Shown here: positions 20,511-30,223 of the stretch, one piece after another | How the letters are laid out: every line of letters starts with the position of its first letter | How positions within the stretch are numbered: position 1 is the first letter of the stretch | Assembly (NCBI RefSeq): GCF_001039355.2 | Contig: NW_019774192.1 | Location: forward strand, 145,959-186,392 | Reading direction: 5' to 3' | DNA length: 40,434 nucleotides | From: Lingula anatina | Lineage: Eukaryota > Brachiopoda > Lingulata > Lingulida > Lingulidae | Notes under the pieces: model-generated | Told to the model about the DNA's origin: nothing | What the model saw: the letters and a program-made list of their open reading frames with translations, nothing else | Databases searched by the model: none | Program-made: the position numbers and the translations under genes

Positions 20511-21080
20511 GCAAGGCCCTTTCCTATGGCACAACGTACGCTCTTTGCATATTTTTGCATTCCTGAATAGTTCAAATGTACCCTATCTCTACTAAACATG
20601 CCCCGTGAATCTTTCCAGAAACCCCTGTGATGCCAAAATATATATGTTAGGGCGACTTTGTGCATATGCTTTGAGATGTAAATTTGTTTTAACTATATTT
20701 TCATTGTAAGACCCTGTATCTACATAACGTGGCAGCAGTTGTCCAATGATGACTAACTTAACGCTTGGGAAACTGATCAAGTCCTCAGCAAATTTCAATA
20801 CCTCCTGTGGAGTTCCTAAGGGATCTGCATATTTCTTAGCCAAATCGATGCCTCCTACTTGAAGGTATACTACATCTGGTTTATAGCTAGCTAACATATG
20901 CATTTCATTTCTAAGAGACTTAGGGCCCTTACTAATTACACCTCCCCCTATGCCATGACAGACAACTTGTACACTAGTCCCATCAAAACCCAGATTAAAA
21001 TAGTCTTCCTGCAGATTTTCTACAGTTTGCCCTAACCTACGAATGTATGAGTGACCCAGTGCTAAAACCTTGTGAACCAT
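20511..21080 (-). pseudogene. SGNH/GDSL-type hydrolase ORF associated with the retrotransposon, one frameshift
   Basis: The frame from ATG 21080 begins MVHKVLALGHSYIRRL, where GHS matches SGNH block I with the nucleophile Ser. GIGGG gives the block II glycine and YLQVGGIDLA the block III region, but the usual Asn of G-x-N-D is Ile here. The frame ends after FTGHV at 20592. A one-base shift near 20640 restores the family's C-terminus in another frame, including FSRDRVHLNYSG, which carries the catalytic D-x-x-H, to a stop at 20511. SGNH ORFs are known in Ngaro-type and some LINE elements. Here it lies upstream of Gag on the same strand with a 0.9-kb gap. It is probably inactive because of the Ile substitution and the frameshift. 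Confidence 0.72.
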
Positions 21081-21104
21081 TCTGAATAATGCGAGACAAG
21101 TCAA

Positions 21105-21832
21105 GTTCTGTGTAAACTGAATGCAAAATTCACTAAATACTGCAATAGCTTAAACTTTGAGCTTAAATACTCAAACAGGTTCTAAAATTTAGGTACTCAC
21201 CCTTGTTGTGAATTTGATTAACTGGTGATCGCCTCTTTATGGTACACTTGCGTTTTGCTTGATATTTCTTGTGGTACTGATAAACTTCGAGAAACTTTGA
21301 GAAACTTTATGAAATTCACTAAAAACTCTTCTCTCCTGAGCATGTACTGCTAGGTTGAAAATTTCTAAGGAAGTGAGAGAGAGTGTTCTTTGTTTTTGGT
21401 GAAGCTGAATTCCTTAAGTTCTGATTGGCAGATCATAATGAGACTAGGTTGTACTGTCCAATCAGGTTTTGCTTTACTGGTATCTGACCAGTGTCACTTG
21501 GTAGTAATTAACTTAACAGTGTGAAATAAAAAGCGGAGACATCCTGTCTGTAATTAGGGAAGAAACATCTGGTGCTTATCTTTCTATCAACCTATCTTAG
21601 TCCCTGGGAGTTTCCCTGGGCATCTTACATCACATTAATACCCTCATCACACATAAATCCCTTTATTGTGACCAATAAATTATATATATTTTGACATGCA
21701 TTTAATTGTACAGCATATGACCAACTTTTGTACCTACTTCTGTAAAGGTGCATTTACAGTTAAGCTATATGGCGACTTAATTTAAAATCACAATATCTCA
21801 TCAGGCATATTATTATGGTGGTTTCATAGTGC

Positions 21833-21876
<44 letters not shown>

Positions 21877-22020
21877 TCGCGATCTCTCAATCCTGGTAGG
21901 CTTGACTGCCTCTTTTGGACCAAACCGTTGTTACACTATATAGTATGTTTCACGGTTGATCTATAGGCAAGCCCTAATTTATAACCATGGGATCGATTGA
22001 ATGTTTTGCCCTTTTCACAG
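21105..22020. other. Region between the retrotransposon and EGF gene 1; (ATT)n tract
   Basis: No ORF recognised. It contains an (ATT)n microsatellite at 21834-21876. The upstream, signal-peptide-bearing exon of gene 1 should end in phase 1, and no such exon was found here. Confidence 0.4.
21834..21876. repeat. (ATT)n microsatellite
   Basis: About 14 ATT units following GTGCG and ending before TTCGCGATC. Confidence 0.9.
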
Positions 22021-22260
22021 AAAGTACAACAACTTCAAGACCAACATTAACAACAACGGTATGTTCTTCAAACCCCTGCAAAAACGGCGGAAAATGCAAA
22101 GAGACTGAAAATAAAAGACGCAAACGGAGTACAAACAACTTTATCTCGGGGCTGATCGCCACTATATTTAAACCGAAGGGGAATTCTGGTTCCGCAGAGA
22201 ACACTGGTTATACGTGTGAGTGCCCTGATGGCTTTGGTGGCAGCAACTGTGAAAAGAAAC
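22021..22260 (+). CDS. EGF/sushi/VWC gene 1, exon with an EGF domain interrupted by a furin-like site
   Basis: First recognised exon of gene 1 (plus strand, exons to 30161). Acceptor TTTTCACAG, donor C then GTAGGT, phase 1 on both sides, 80 codons. A Ser/Thr linker (ESTTTSRPTLTTT) leads into an EGF (VCSSNPCKNGGKC ... YTCECPDGFGGSNC). Between the third and fourth cysteines there is an extra loop of about 30 residues with the dibasic run KRRKRS, which fits a furin site R-x-K/R-R. No initiator is used: the ATG at 21987 is in the intron before the acceptor. The 5' end of the gene, including any signal peptide, is missing from what I can see. Confidence 0.82.
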
Positions 22261-22414
22261 GTAGGTATAGCTTGTTTCAGTTCAGTTTCAGTGCAAAACG
22301 ATTCCAAAAGACCATAAAGAATTAATAGTGACAATTTCCAATCTGAGCGTTGTTAAAACAAATAACGAAAAGTGGGAAATTATATCAATTTAATAGTTCA
22401 TGTCCTCTTTCCAG

Positions 22415-22600
22415 AATGTACGGTGCCTTCACGTCCATCTAAAACTATTACCCCACAGCCCCAAACAACCTACAGCCTAGGTGAAAGCATTACCTACAAA
22501 TGTTACTTGGGCTACACAGTCATTGCTGGGGATCTCGTGCGAAAATGTGAAGTTCAAGGATCCTCAACTAAATGGACTGGGTCGGCACCAACGTGTGTGC
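22415..22600 (+). CDS. EGF/sushi/VWC gene 1, sushi (CCP) exon
   Basis: 186 nt, acceptor CTTTCCAG, donor C then GTAACG, phase 1-1. It encodes one complete sushi domain with four cysteines: ECTVPSRPSKT, ITYKCYLGY, VRKCEVQG and the conserved Trp in TKWTGSAPTCV. Size and phase match the five sushi exons of gene 2. Confidence 0.9.
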
Positions 22601-23021
22601 GTAACGGTAAATGGGGTGATCTTGTTTAAAGTCTGTAACAGTTAGTTGATACATTTGTTTTGAATGAATCATTCTTTATAGAAATAAGAAGTTTCGATTG
22701 ATAACAACTTCCGTCCACAGTAATAAAATCAAAATGATTTTGGCTTCATGAACGCTTTAACAGTATTTTTTGTGGATAAATATCGAATCAATTTTTTTTT
22801 TTTACTTCATAAACGCTTTTAAAAGTTATTTATATTAAAAACCGAGCGAGTTTAAATAAGGAGAGTCATATACATTTATTTATTTTTGGCATGGTAACAG
22901 CAAGATCCAAGTTAGCTAGTTATTAGGTAAATACGGATTCCGACGCCTACATAATCAATCAAAAACAGAGATGCTATATTTTAATGTTACATATCTCACG
23001 GTTTATTTCCATCCATTCCAG
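22601..23021. other. Intron of gene 1
   Basis: AT-rich with no coding content. It has a short internal repeat (CTTCATGAACGCTTTAACAG near 22745 and CTTCATAAACGCTTTTAAAA near 22805). Confidence 0.5.
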
Positions 23022-26000
23022 AGTGCTATAGACCCCCCTGTCAAAATGGCGCTAAATGTGAAAACTCTGCGGACGGATATAAGTGTTTTTGTCCAACTGG
23101 CTTTACTGGAAGAAATTGTGAAATAAACATTAACGATTGTGATTCTAACCCATGTCGTAAAAACGGAAGATGCTTAGACGGTGTAAATAGGTATGTTTGC
23201 ATATGTAATCCTGGATTCACTGGGAAGCACTGCCAGACAAACATTAACGAGTGTGTATCGAATCCGTGTAAACATGGCACTTGCCGCGATTTAGAGGCGT
23301 CATACGCGTGTTATTGTGATCATGGGTTTACCGGTGTCCAGTGTGAAACTAATATAGACGAGTGTGCTTCCCAACCTTGCAAAAATGGCGGAAGTTGTGT
23401 CGATGAAGTCAATGGATTCAAATGCACTTGCCCAGCTGGGTTCACTGGTGTCCAGTGTGAAACAAATATAGACGAATGTGCCTCCCAGCCTTGCAAAAAT
23501 GGCGCCGTCTGCACAGATAAAGTCAATGGATTCGTTTGTGAATGCATATCGGGATTTTCTGGTTTAACTTGCAATGTGAATGTAAATGAATGTTCCTCGA
23601 ACCCATGTCTCAAAGGACTTTGCATAGATGCAGTAAATGGATTCAAATGTATGTGTCTGGCTGGATTCACTGGCAAACGTTGTGAAACAAACATCGACGA
23701 GTGTGCCTCTGGTCCTTGCAAAAATGGTGGTGGATGTGTCGATGGAGTGAATGGATTCCAATGTACCTGTCCAGCTGGGTTTACAGGTGTCCATTGTGAA
23801 ACGAACATAGATGAGTGTGCCTCTCAACCTTGCAAAAATGTCGGCATTTGTACAGATAAAGTCAACGAATTCAAATGTGATTGTATGGCGGGGTATACGG
23901 GTGTGACCTGTGAGACAGACATAGACGAATGCTCTTCTACTCCTTGTATGAACGGCGGACAGTGCAATGATGCTGTTAATGGCTACAATTGTACTTGCCC
24001 TGGCGGATGGACCGGTATCTTGTGTGAGGTTGCCATTGACGAGTGCGCGTCTATCCCGTGCCAACACAATGGTTTATGTAAAGATGAAATCAACGGTTAT
24101 ACGTGTACCTGCCAAAGAGGATATACTGGCAATAACTGCCAATTTGACATTGATGAATGCAAATCGTCGCCTTGTCAAAATGGTGCTACATGCAGAGACG
24201 CTGTCAACAAATATAGCTGTGAATGTCTGTCTGGTTATGCTGGCGATGAATGCCAGACCAATATTGACGAATGTGCGTCTAACCCTTGCAAGAATGGTGC
24301 GACGTGTATTGATGGTGTGAATGGATTCAAATGTACATGCAAATCTGGATTTGCAGGTCTGACATGCCAAACCAATGTTGACGAATGTGCGTCTAATCCT
24401 TGCAAGAATGGGGCGTCATGTATTGATGGCATAAATGGATTCAAATGTTCATGCCAACCTGGATTTGCCGGCTTTATGTGCGAAACTAACGTTGATGAAT
24501 GTGTATCTAACCCTTGCGAGAACGGTGCAACGTGTATTGATGGTGTGAATGGATTCACATGTTCATGCAAACCTGGTTATACCGACCCTACATGTAAAAC
24601 CAATATCGATGAATGTGCATCCAACCCTTGCAAGAATGCGGCAAAATGTATTGATGGTGTAAATGGATTCACATGTATATGTGAACCTGGATTTGCTGGC
24701 CTGATATGCCAAACCAATGTTGATGAATGTGCATCTGACCCTTGCAAGAATGGTGCGACGTGTATTGATGGTGTGAATGAATACACATGTGTCTGCAAAT
24801 CTGGATTTGCAGGTCTGACATGCCAAACCAATGTTGACGAATGTGCGTCTAACCCTTGCAAGAATGGAGCAACGTGTATTGATGGCATAAATGGATTCAC
24901 ATGTTCATGCAAACCTGGATTTGCCGGCCTTATGTGCGAAACTAACGTTGATGAATGTGCATCTGACCCTTGCGAGAACGGTGCAACGTGTATTGATGGT
25001 GTGAATGGATTCACATGTTCATGCAAACCTGGTTATACCGACCCTACATGTAAAACCAATATCGATGAATGTGCATCTAACCCTTGCAAGAATGGTGCAA
25101 CGTGTATTGATGGTGTGAATGAATACACATGTGTCTGCAAATCTGGATTTGCAGATCTGACATGCCAAACCAATGTTGACGAATGTGCGTCTAACCCTTG
25201 TAAGAATGGAGCAACGTGTATTGATAGTGTTAATGGATTTACATGTTCATGCAAACCTGGATTTGCCGGCCTTATGTGCGAAACTAACGTTGATGAATGT
25301 GCATCTGACCCTTGTAAGAATGTCGCAACATGTACTGATGGTGTGAATGGATTCACGTGTAGATGCAAACCTGGATTTGTTGGCCCAACATGCGAAACCA
25401 ATGTTGACGAATGTGCTTCTAACCCTTGTAATAATGGTGCATCATGTATTGATGGCATAGATGGATTCACATGTTCATGCAAACCTGGATTTGCCGGCAT
25501 TATTTGCGAAACTAACGTTGATGAATGCGTATCTAACCCTTGCATGAATGGTGCAATGTGTATTGATGGCGAGAATGAATTTACTTGTGCATGCAGGCTT
25601 GGATTTGCCGGCCTTACATGTGAAACCAATATCAACGAATGTGCATCTAACCCTTGCGTGAATGGAGCAACATGTATTGATGGTGTGAATGGATTTACAT
25701 GTGGATGCAAACCTGGATTTGTTGGCCCAACATGCGAAACCAATTTTGATGAATGTGCGTCTAATCCTTGTAAGAATGGTGCAACATGTTTTGATGGCAT
25801 AGATGGATTCACATGTTCATGTAAACCTGGATTTGCCGGCCTTATGTGCGAAACTAACGTTGATGAATGCATATCTAACCCTTGCATGAATGGTGCAATG
25901 TGTATTGATGGCGTGAATGAATTTACTTGTGCATGCAAGCCTGGATTTGCCGGCCTTACATGCCAAACCAATGTTGACGATTGTGCGTCTAATCCTTGCA

Positions 26001-27497
26001 AGAATGGAGCAACATGTATTGATGGTGTGAATGAATACACGTGTGCCTGCAAACCTGGATTTGCCGGCAGTACATGTGAAACCAATATCAACGAGTGTGC
26101 ATCTAACCCTTGCGTGAATGGAGCAACATGTATTGATGGTTTGAATGGATTTACATGTGGATGCAAACCTGGATTTGTTGGCCCAACATGCGAAACCAAT
26201 ATTGATGAATGTGCGTCAAATCCTTGTAAGAATGGTGCAACATGTTCTGATAGTATAAATGGATTCACATGCTCATGCAAACCGGGTTTTACCGATGCTA
26301 CATGCGAAACCAATATCGACGAATGCGCATCTGACCCGTGTCAGAACGGAGCATCATGTGTAGATGGCGTTAACAGGTATAACTGTGTATGTCCGGATGG
26401 GTATAGTGGTTCTTTATGCGAAATCGATATAAACGAATGCGCATCCAACCCCTGTCTCAATGGAGGAATGTGTGCGGATGGCGTGAATGGGTATACATGC
26501 ATGTGTCCCGCAGGGTTTTCAGGCTATAGCTGTGAAACCAACGTTGATGAGTGCGAATCAAACCCTTGCCAAAATGGCGGCAGTTGCAAAGATGCAATCA
26601 ACGGATATATCTGCACCTGCCCAGCGGGATTTACAGGACCAAACTGCGAGACTGATATCTACGAGTGTACCCCTAATCCGTGTAAGAATGGTCTTTGTTT
26701 CGATGGTATAAACAGTTTCACTTGTATGTGTGGTTCTGGTTTTGCTGGTCCCACCTGCGAAATCAACATTAACGAATGTGCCTCCAACCCTTGTAAGAAC
26801 GGCGCAACTTGCACCGACGATATTGACAGGTACAAATGCAATTGTTTAGCGGGATATATTGGTTTGCATTGTGAAACCAATGTCGATGAATGTTCATCTA
26901 ATCCCTGTGGTAGCGGAGGTACCTGCTTGGATAGTGTAAACGGATACACGTGCACATGTCCAGTTGGTTATACAGGGACTAATTGCCAGACAAACGTCGA
27001 TGAATGTGCGTCTAACCCCTGTGGTAGCGGGGGAACCTGCTTGGATGGTGTAAACGGATACAAGTGTAACTGTGAAGTTGGTTATACAGGGACTAACTGC
27101 CAGACAAACGTCGATGAATGCTCATCTAATCCCTGTGGCAATGGGGGAACCTGCTTGGATGGTGTAAACGGATACAAGTGTAACTGTCAAGTTGGTTATA
27201 CAGGGACTAACTGCCAGACAAACGTCGATGAATGTGCATCTAACCCCTGCAGCAAGGGACTATGTCTCGACGGAATCGACAGTTTTTCTTGTCTCTGTCA
27301 GGCTGGATATGCGGGACCAACCTGCCTGATAGACGTTGATGAATGTTCCTCCAACCCGTGCTTAAATGATGGTACTTGTGTGGATAAGGTGGACGGATAC
27401 ACCTGTATTTGCCTTGCTGGTTACAGTGGAGACACGTGTGGAGTATTACCAACTACCAGTACCACCACGACTCTGCCCACCACGACGGTTGCAAAGG
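23022..27497 (+). CDS. EGF/sushi/VWC gene 1, giant exon coding for 39 EGF-like domains
   Basis: A single open exon of 4476 nt (1492 codons), acceptor CATTCCAG, donor AAAGG then GTGAGT, phase 1-1. By my count it holds 39 EGF domains of about 38 residues, first ECYRPPCQNGAKC, last VDECSSNPCLNDGTC, then a Thr-rich linker. Most are of the calcium-binding type (D/N-x-D/N-E-C and C-x-D-x4-F/Y-x-C). Nearly all carry C-A-S-N-P-C, the C-x-S-x-P-C O-glucose consensus, and many C-K-N-G-A-T-C, the C-x4-S/T-C O-fucose consensus, as in Notch. Domains 12-29 are nearly the same at DNA level and repeat as higher-order blocks of four (456 bp). There is no transmembrane segment, so the product is probably a secreted rod-like matrix or adhesion protein, as in fibropellins. 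The long antisense ORFs here are shadows. Confidence 0.93.
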
Positions 27498-27506
27498 GTG
27501 AGTATA

Positions 27507-29166
27507 CAGGGTTGCTACTTAATATGGAATATTTTTTATCATTGTTATTTTTGAGTGCTGATTAATTTTTTTTTTGGCTTGAGTCATTAAAAAAGTATAC
27601 CACTGAGTAATAAAAACATCCAGTCTTCTGTTGTGAGATATTTTGGTCAATGATATCAAATCTGACATAAGATGCCATTCAAAAGAAAGGGACACCCCCA
27701 GAAAACCGTATCAACAGTTTGATGTCAGTATTAACTTTAAGCTAAGATATTAAAGAAAATGATAGCCTCCGGACAGTGATGTGTTACACAGTCAAAGAAC
27801 TCACTACATTAAATCATGAAAAGTCAATAATTGCGGGTATGACCTCCAGCAGCCGCTTGCAGCGCCCTCATCCTACATGGCATACCCTGTAACACGTTTT
27901 TTAGAGTTTGGATGGGGATATCATTTCACGAAGTGATATTTGCCTGTCGCAGTTCATCACTATTTACCGGCCGATGAACATAGCTATTGATTCTGTGAGT
28001 TACTTTTGCCCAAAGTTAATCAATTGGGTACATATCTGGAGAGTTTGCTGACCAGGGCAGTTGCTGAACCCATTGGTTTCGAAGAAAAACAGTGATTCTG
28101 CGTGCTCGATGTGGGGTTGCGCAGTCGTCTTGGTACACAAAGTTGTTCCTGAAGATGGCTCTTACCAATCGAATCATCGTTTGCTGTAGAATGTCTCTGT
28201 AGGAATCCTGGCTGAGGTTGCCTCTTAGAAAAACCAACTGGTTCTGGGCACCGACATGAAATGATCCCCAAACAGAGATGTTACAATCCCCTGCGTGCAC
28301 CCTAGGCAGTACACAATCATCCTTTTATGCCCCTCGTACACGTCGGTGGACACGGATTCGACCATCAACCCTCAAAAATCCATATCTGGCCTCATCACTG
28401 AAAACGACGTGATTCCAGTGTTTTGGCTGCAAACGCACGTGGTCCCCAGCCCATTGCAGACGTCGCTGTATATGACCTGCTGTTAACAGTGGTTTCCCTA
28501 CTGGCCTTCGTGCAAAATAACCGGCTTGCAGTAATCTCTTGTTCACAAGGACCTTGAAACGGGCGTTTGAATGACATTCTGCCTCTCTTTTCTGAGGACA
28601 CTGGTTGTCTTTGTACGACAAGCACAGCGTCCTCTAAGGAGAAGGCGATCCTGTCTTCTTGGTGTGATATGCGGACACCCTGGTCGAGGTATTGGAGTAG
28701 GTGCCCCTGTTGCATCATTTCTTTGGAGGACTTAACAAACGGTTCCTGATAAATGTTGAATTACCTGGCAATGGCTGTCCGTTTCTGGACATTTTCTCTG
28801 AGAGCAAGAGTCCCATAGTAAGCTGCGTTGCTTAGCTGTCGAACCATGTCTTCTCTAAGGTACCTGTCAAGTTTCAGAGCGATCCCTTTGTTGCTTCTCT
28901 AAACACACTCCAAAGATTGACCATACCCATGCGTTTTTATACAAGGGCAGAAATTGCCGAAAAGACCACCCCTCATATTTCTGACCACAGAACATGCAAC
29001 TGCATGCATCAATTTTTTCGAGAATTGTGTGGTAATTAGTTAACACACCTGGCTACACATGGAGAGACACCTCAGTTTTGGATTTAAAGTAGTTAGAGAG
29101 AAAATAAATATTTTGTAGAAAATATACTCGACAAAAAATAATATTCCATATTAAGTGGTAACCCTG
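27507..29166 (-). mobile_element. Tc1/mariner-type transposon in gene 1 intron, nine bases after the splice donor
   Basis: 1660 bp. The terminal inverted repeats are CAGGGTTGCTACTTAATATG (left) and, on the other strand, CAGGGTTACCACTTAATATG (right), similar for about 35 bp. It is flanked by the TA target duplication (27505-27506 and 29167-29168; TATA on both sides). It contains a degenerate transposase on the minus strand. Boundaries are read directly from the inverted ends. Confidence 0.9.
27824..28847 (-). pseudogene. Tc1-type transposase, degenerate
   Basis: Starts near MVRQLSNAAYYGTLALRENV (28847). Pieces in shifting frames follow: HTH region, VGKPLLTAGHIQRRLQWAGD, HVVFSDEARYGFLRVDGRIR (first catalytic Asp), VYQDDCATPHRARR (second) and NSPDMYPID. 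The third acidic residue is Asp rather than the usual Glu, 34 residues after the second (DD34D). In-frame stops follow it (TAA where CAA is expected, then TGA). The conserved tail LKNVLQGMPCRMRALQAAAG is still readable near 27840-27900. It cannot make a full protein. Confidence 0.88.
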
Positions 29167-29676
29167 TATATGCATTGGCTAAAGGAGTACACGTACATTT
29201 TCTTCAAGTTGCAGAAAATTAATTGTATAAAATGGATTGGGGATCACGATTAACCTACTTTTTGTATCAATTAAAATTTTTTGCTAGCTGGAAAAACATT
29301 AAATATGTAGGAAATGTACGTTATTTAAATGAGCATTTCATTCTTCTAACTTCGTGAAGATAATGGAACTGGGAACGAGCTCAAAGTGATTACTTTGATT
29401 CATAAAGTAAAACCATACTGAGATTATGAGGAAATAAAGCTAATACTGGATCTTACGTCGAAACGTAGATCACGACGTTTTGACCTTATTGCATGGTCTT
29501 CTACTAGGTCAAGGCCAAAACGTCACCACGCATCACCGGTAAAAACTGTACATCAGTTGAACCGAAGACATTGCCAGTACTACATCTAATTATTTTCTCA
29601 TTATCTTATTGGCAATGAGCTGTTATAAATAATTAATGAGACATTTAGCATTACGTGTATTTATTATGTTTTCAAG

Positions 29677-29772
29677 ATCCTTGCAATCCGAACCCTTGTC
29701 CAGAAAAAGAACCCGGACAACCAATTATGTGTCAACCCTCTAACGGGGGCTATGAATGTATTCGGCCAAATG
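29677..29772 (+). CDS. EGF/sushi/VWC gene 1, four-cysteine exon
   Basis: 96 nt, acceptor TTTTCAAG, donor G then GTGAGT, phase 1-1. It encodes DPCNPNPCPEKEPGQPIMCQ followed by PSNGGYECIRPN. Four cysteines are laid out like the first four of an EGF domain with the last two missing. A close copy of identical length is in gene 3 (39633-39728); gene 2 has none. Confidence 0.85.
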
Positions 29773-30046
29773 GTGAGTGTTAGAAAACCACATGGCTACT
29801 GGGTATATTTTTCAAACAAATGAAGTACTTGTCAATCTTAACTATTTATCATTGCGATGTACGAATGTAAGACGACATGATAGTGCTGTCCTTAGCAGCC
29901 ATTTTAGTAACATTTTCGCATGATTTAAATCATTCACCTNTTTAAAAGAAAAAACGCAATTTTTGTGAAATAAGATAAAATCAAAACCGTTGTGTTTACA
30001 CTTTGGATGTTTCACTGAAACTCACTGAAGATGGATGGCATTCCAG

Positions 30047-30161
30047 GTGCAGCACTGATTGGAGAGCAGTTGGAATCCCATCCGGGTGTAAACTGAATCC
30101 TCCCAAACCCGGCGAATGCTGTGAAACGCTGAATTGCGATCAGCTTACACCCCCGCCTTAG
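30047..30161 (+). CDS. EGF/sushi/VWC gene 1, terminal exon (second half of VWC domain)
   Basis: 115 nt, acceptor GCATTCCAG, stop TAG at 30159-30161. In the frame of its paralogues (it needs two bases from the previous exon, phase 2) it encodes CSTDWRAVGIPSGCKLNPPK then PGECCETLNCDQLTPPP, with the CC-x3/4-C end of a VWC domain. It is almost identical to 37347-37461. The preceding exon found here ends in phase 1, and the VWC first-half exon that would bridge them was not found between 29773 and 30046. An N lies at 29940. Confidence 0.85.
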
Positions 30162-30217
30162 ACACGGAAAGACAATTCGATCAATTGACACCTTTGTTGG
30201 AAATTACATTTAGATGG

Positions 30218-30223
30218 AATAAA
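30218..30223 (+). terminator. Poly(A) signal of gene 1
   Basis: AATAAA 57 nt after the gene 1 stop codon, in the expected position for a short 3' UTR. Confidence 0.6.

Noticed and set aside
20592-21104. SGNH ORF as a host esterase gene
   Set aside because: The lack of signal peptide and introns, the frameshift and the adjacent retrotransposon on the same strand fit a transposon-borne hydrolase better.
21987-22020. ATG at 21987 as start of gene 1
   Set aside because: It lies upstream of a clear splice acceptor (TTTTCACAG), has no signal peptide, and all neighbouring exons begin in phase 1 after such acceptors.
25033-26313. 426-codon open frame on the minus strand inside the giant EGF exon, and several shorter ones
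   Set aside because: It repeats with the EGF unit (HVNPFTPSIHVAPFLQGLDA...) and exists only because the sense repeats lack stops in that frame; no start context or family match.
23022-27497. CRISPR-like regular direct repeats
   Set aside because: The regular spacing of 114 bp is that of EGF domains in an open coding frame; there are no unique spacers.
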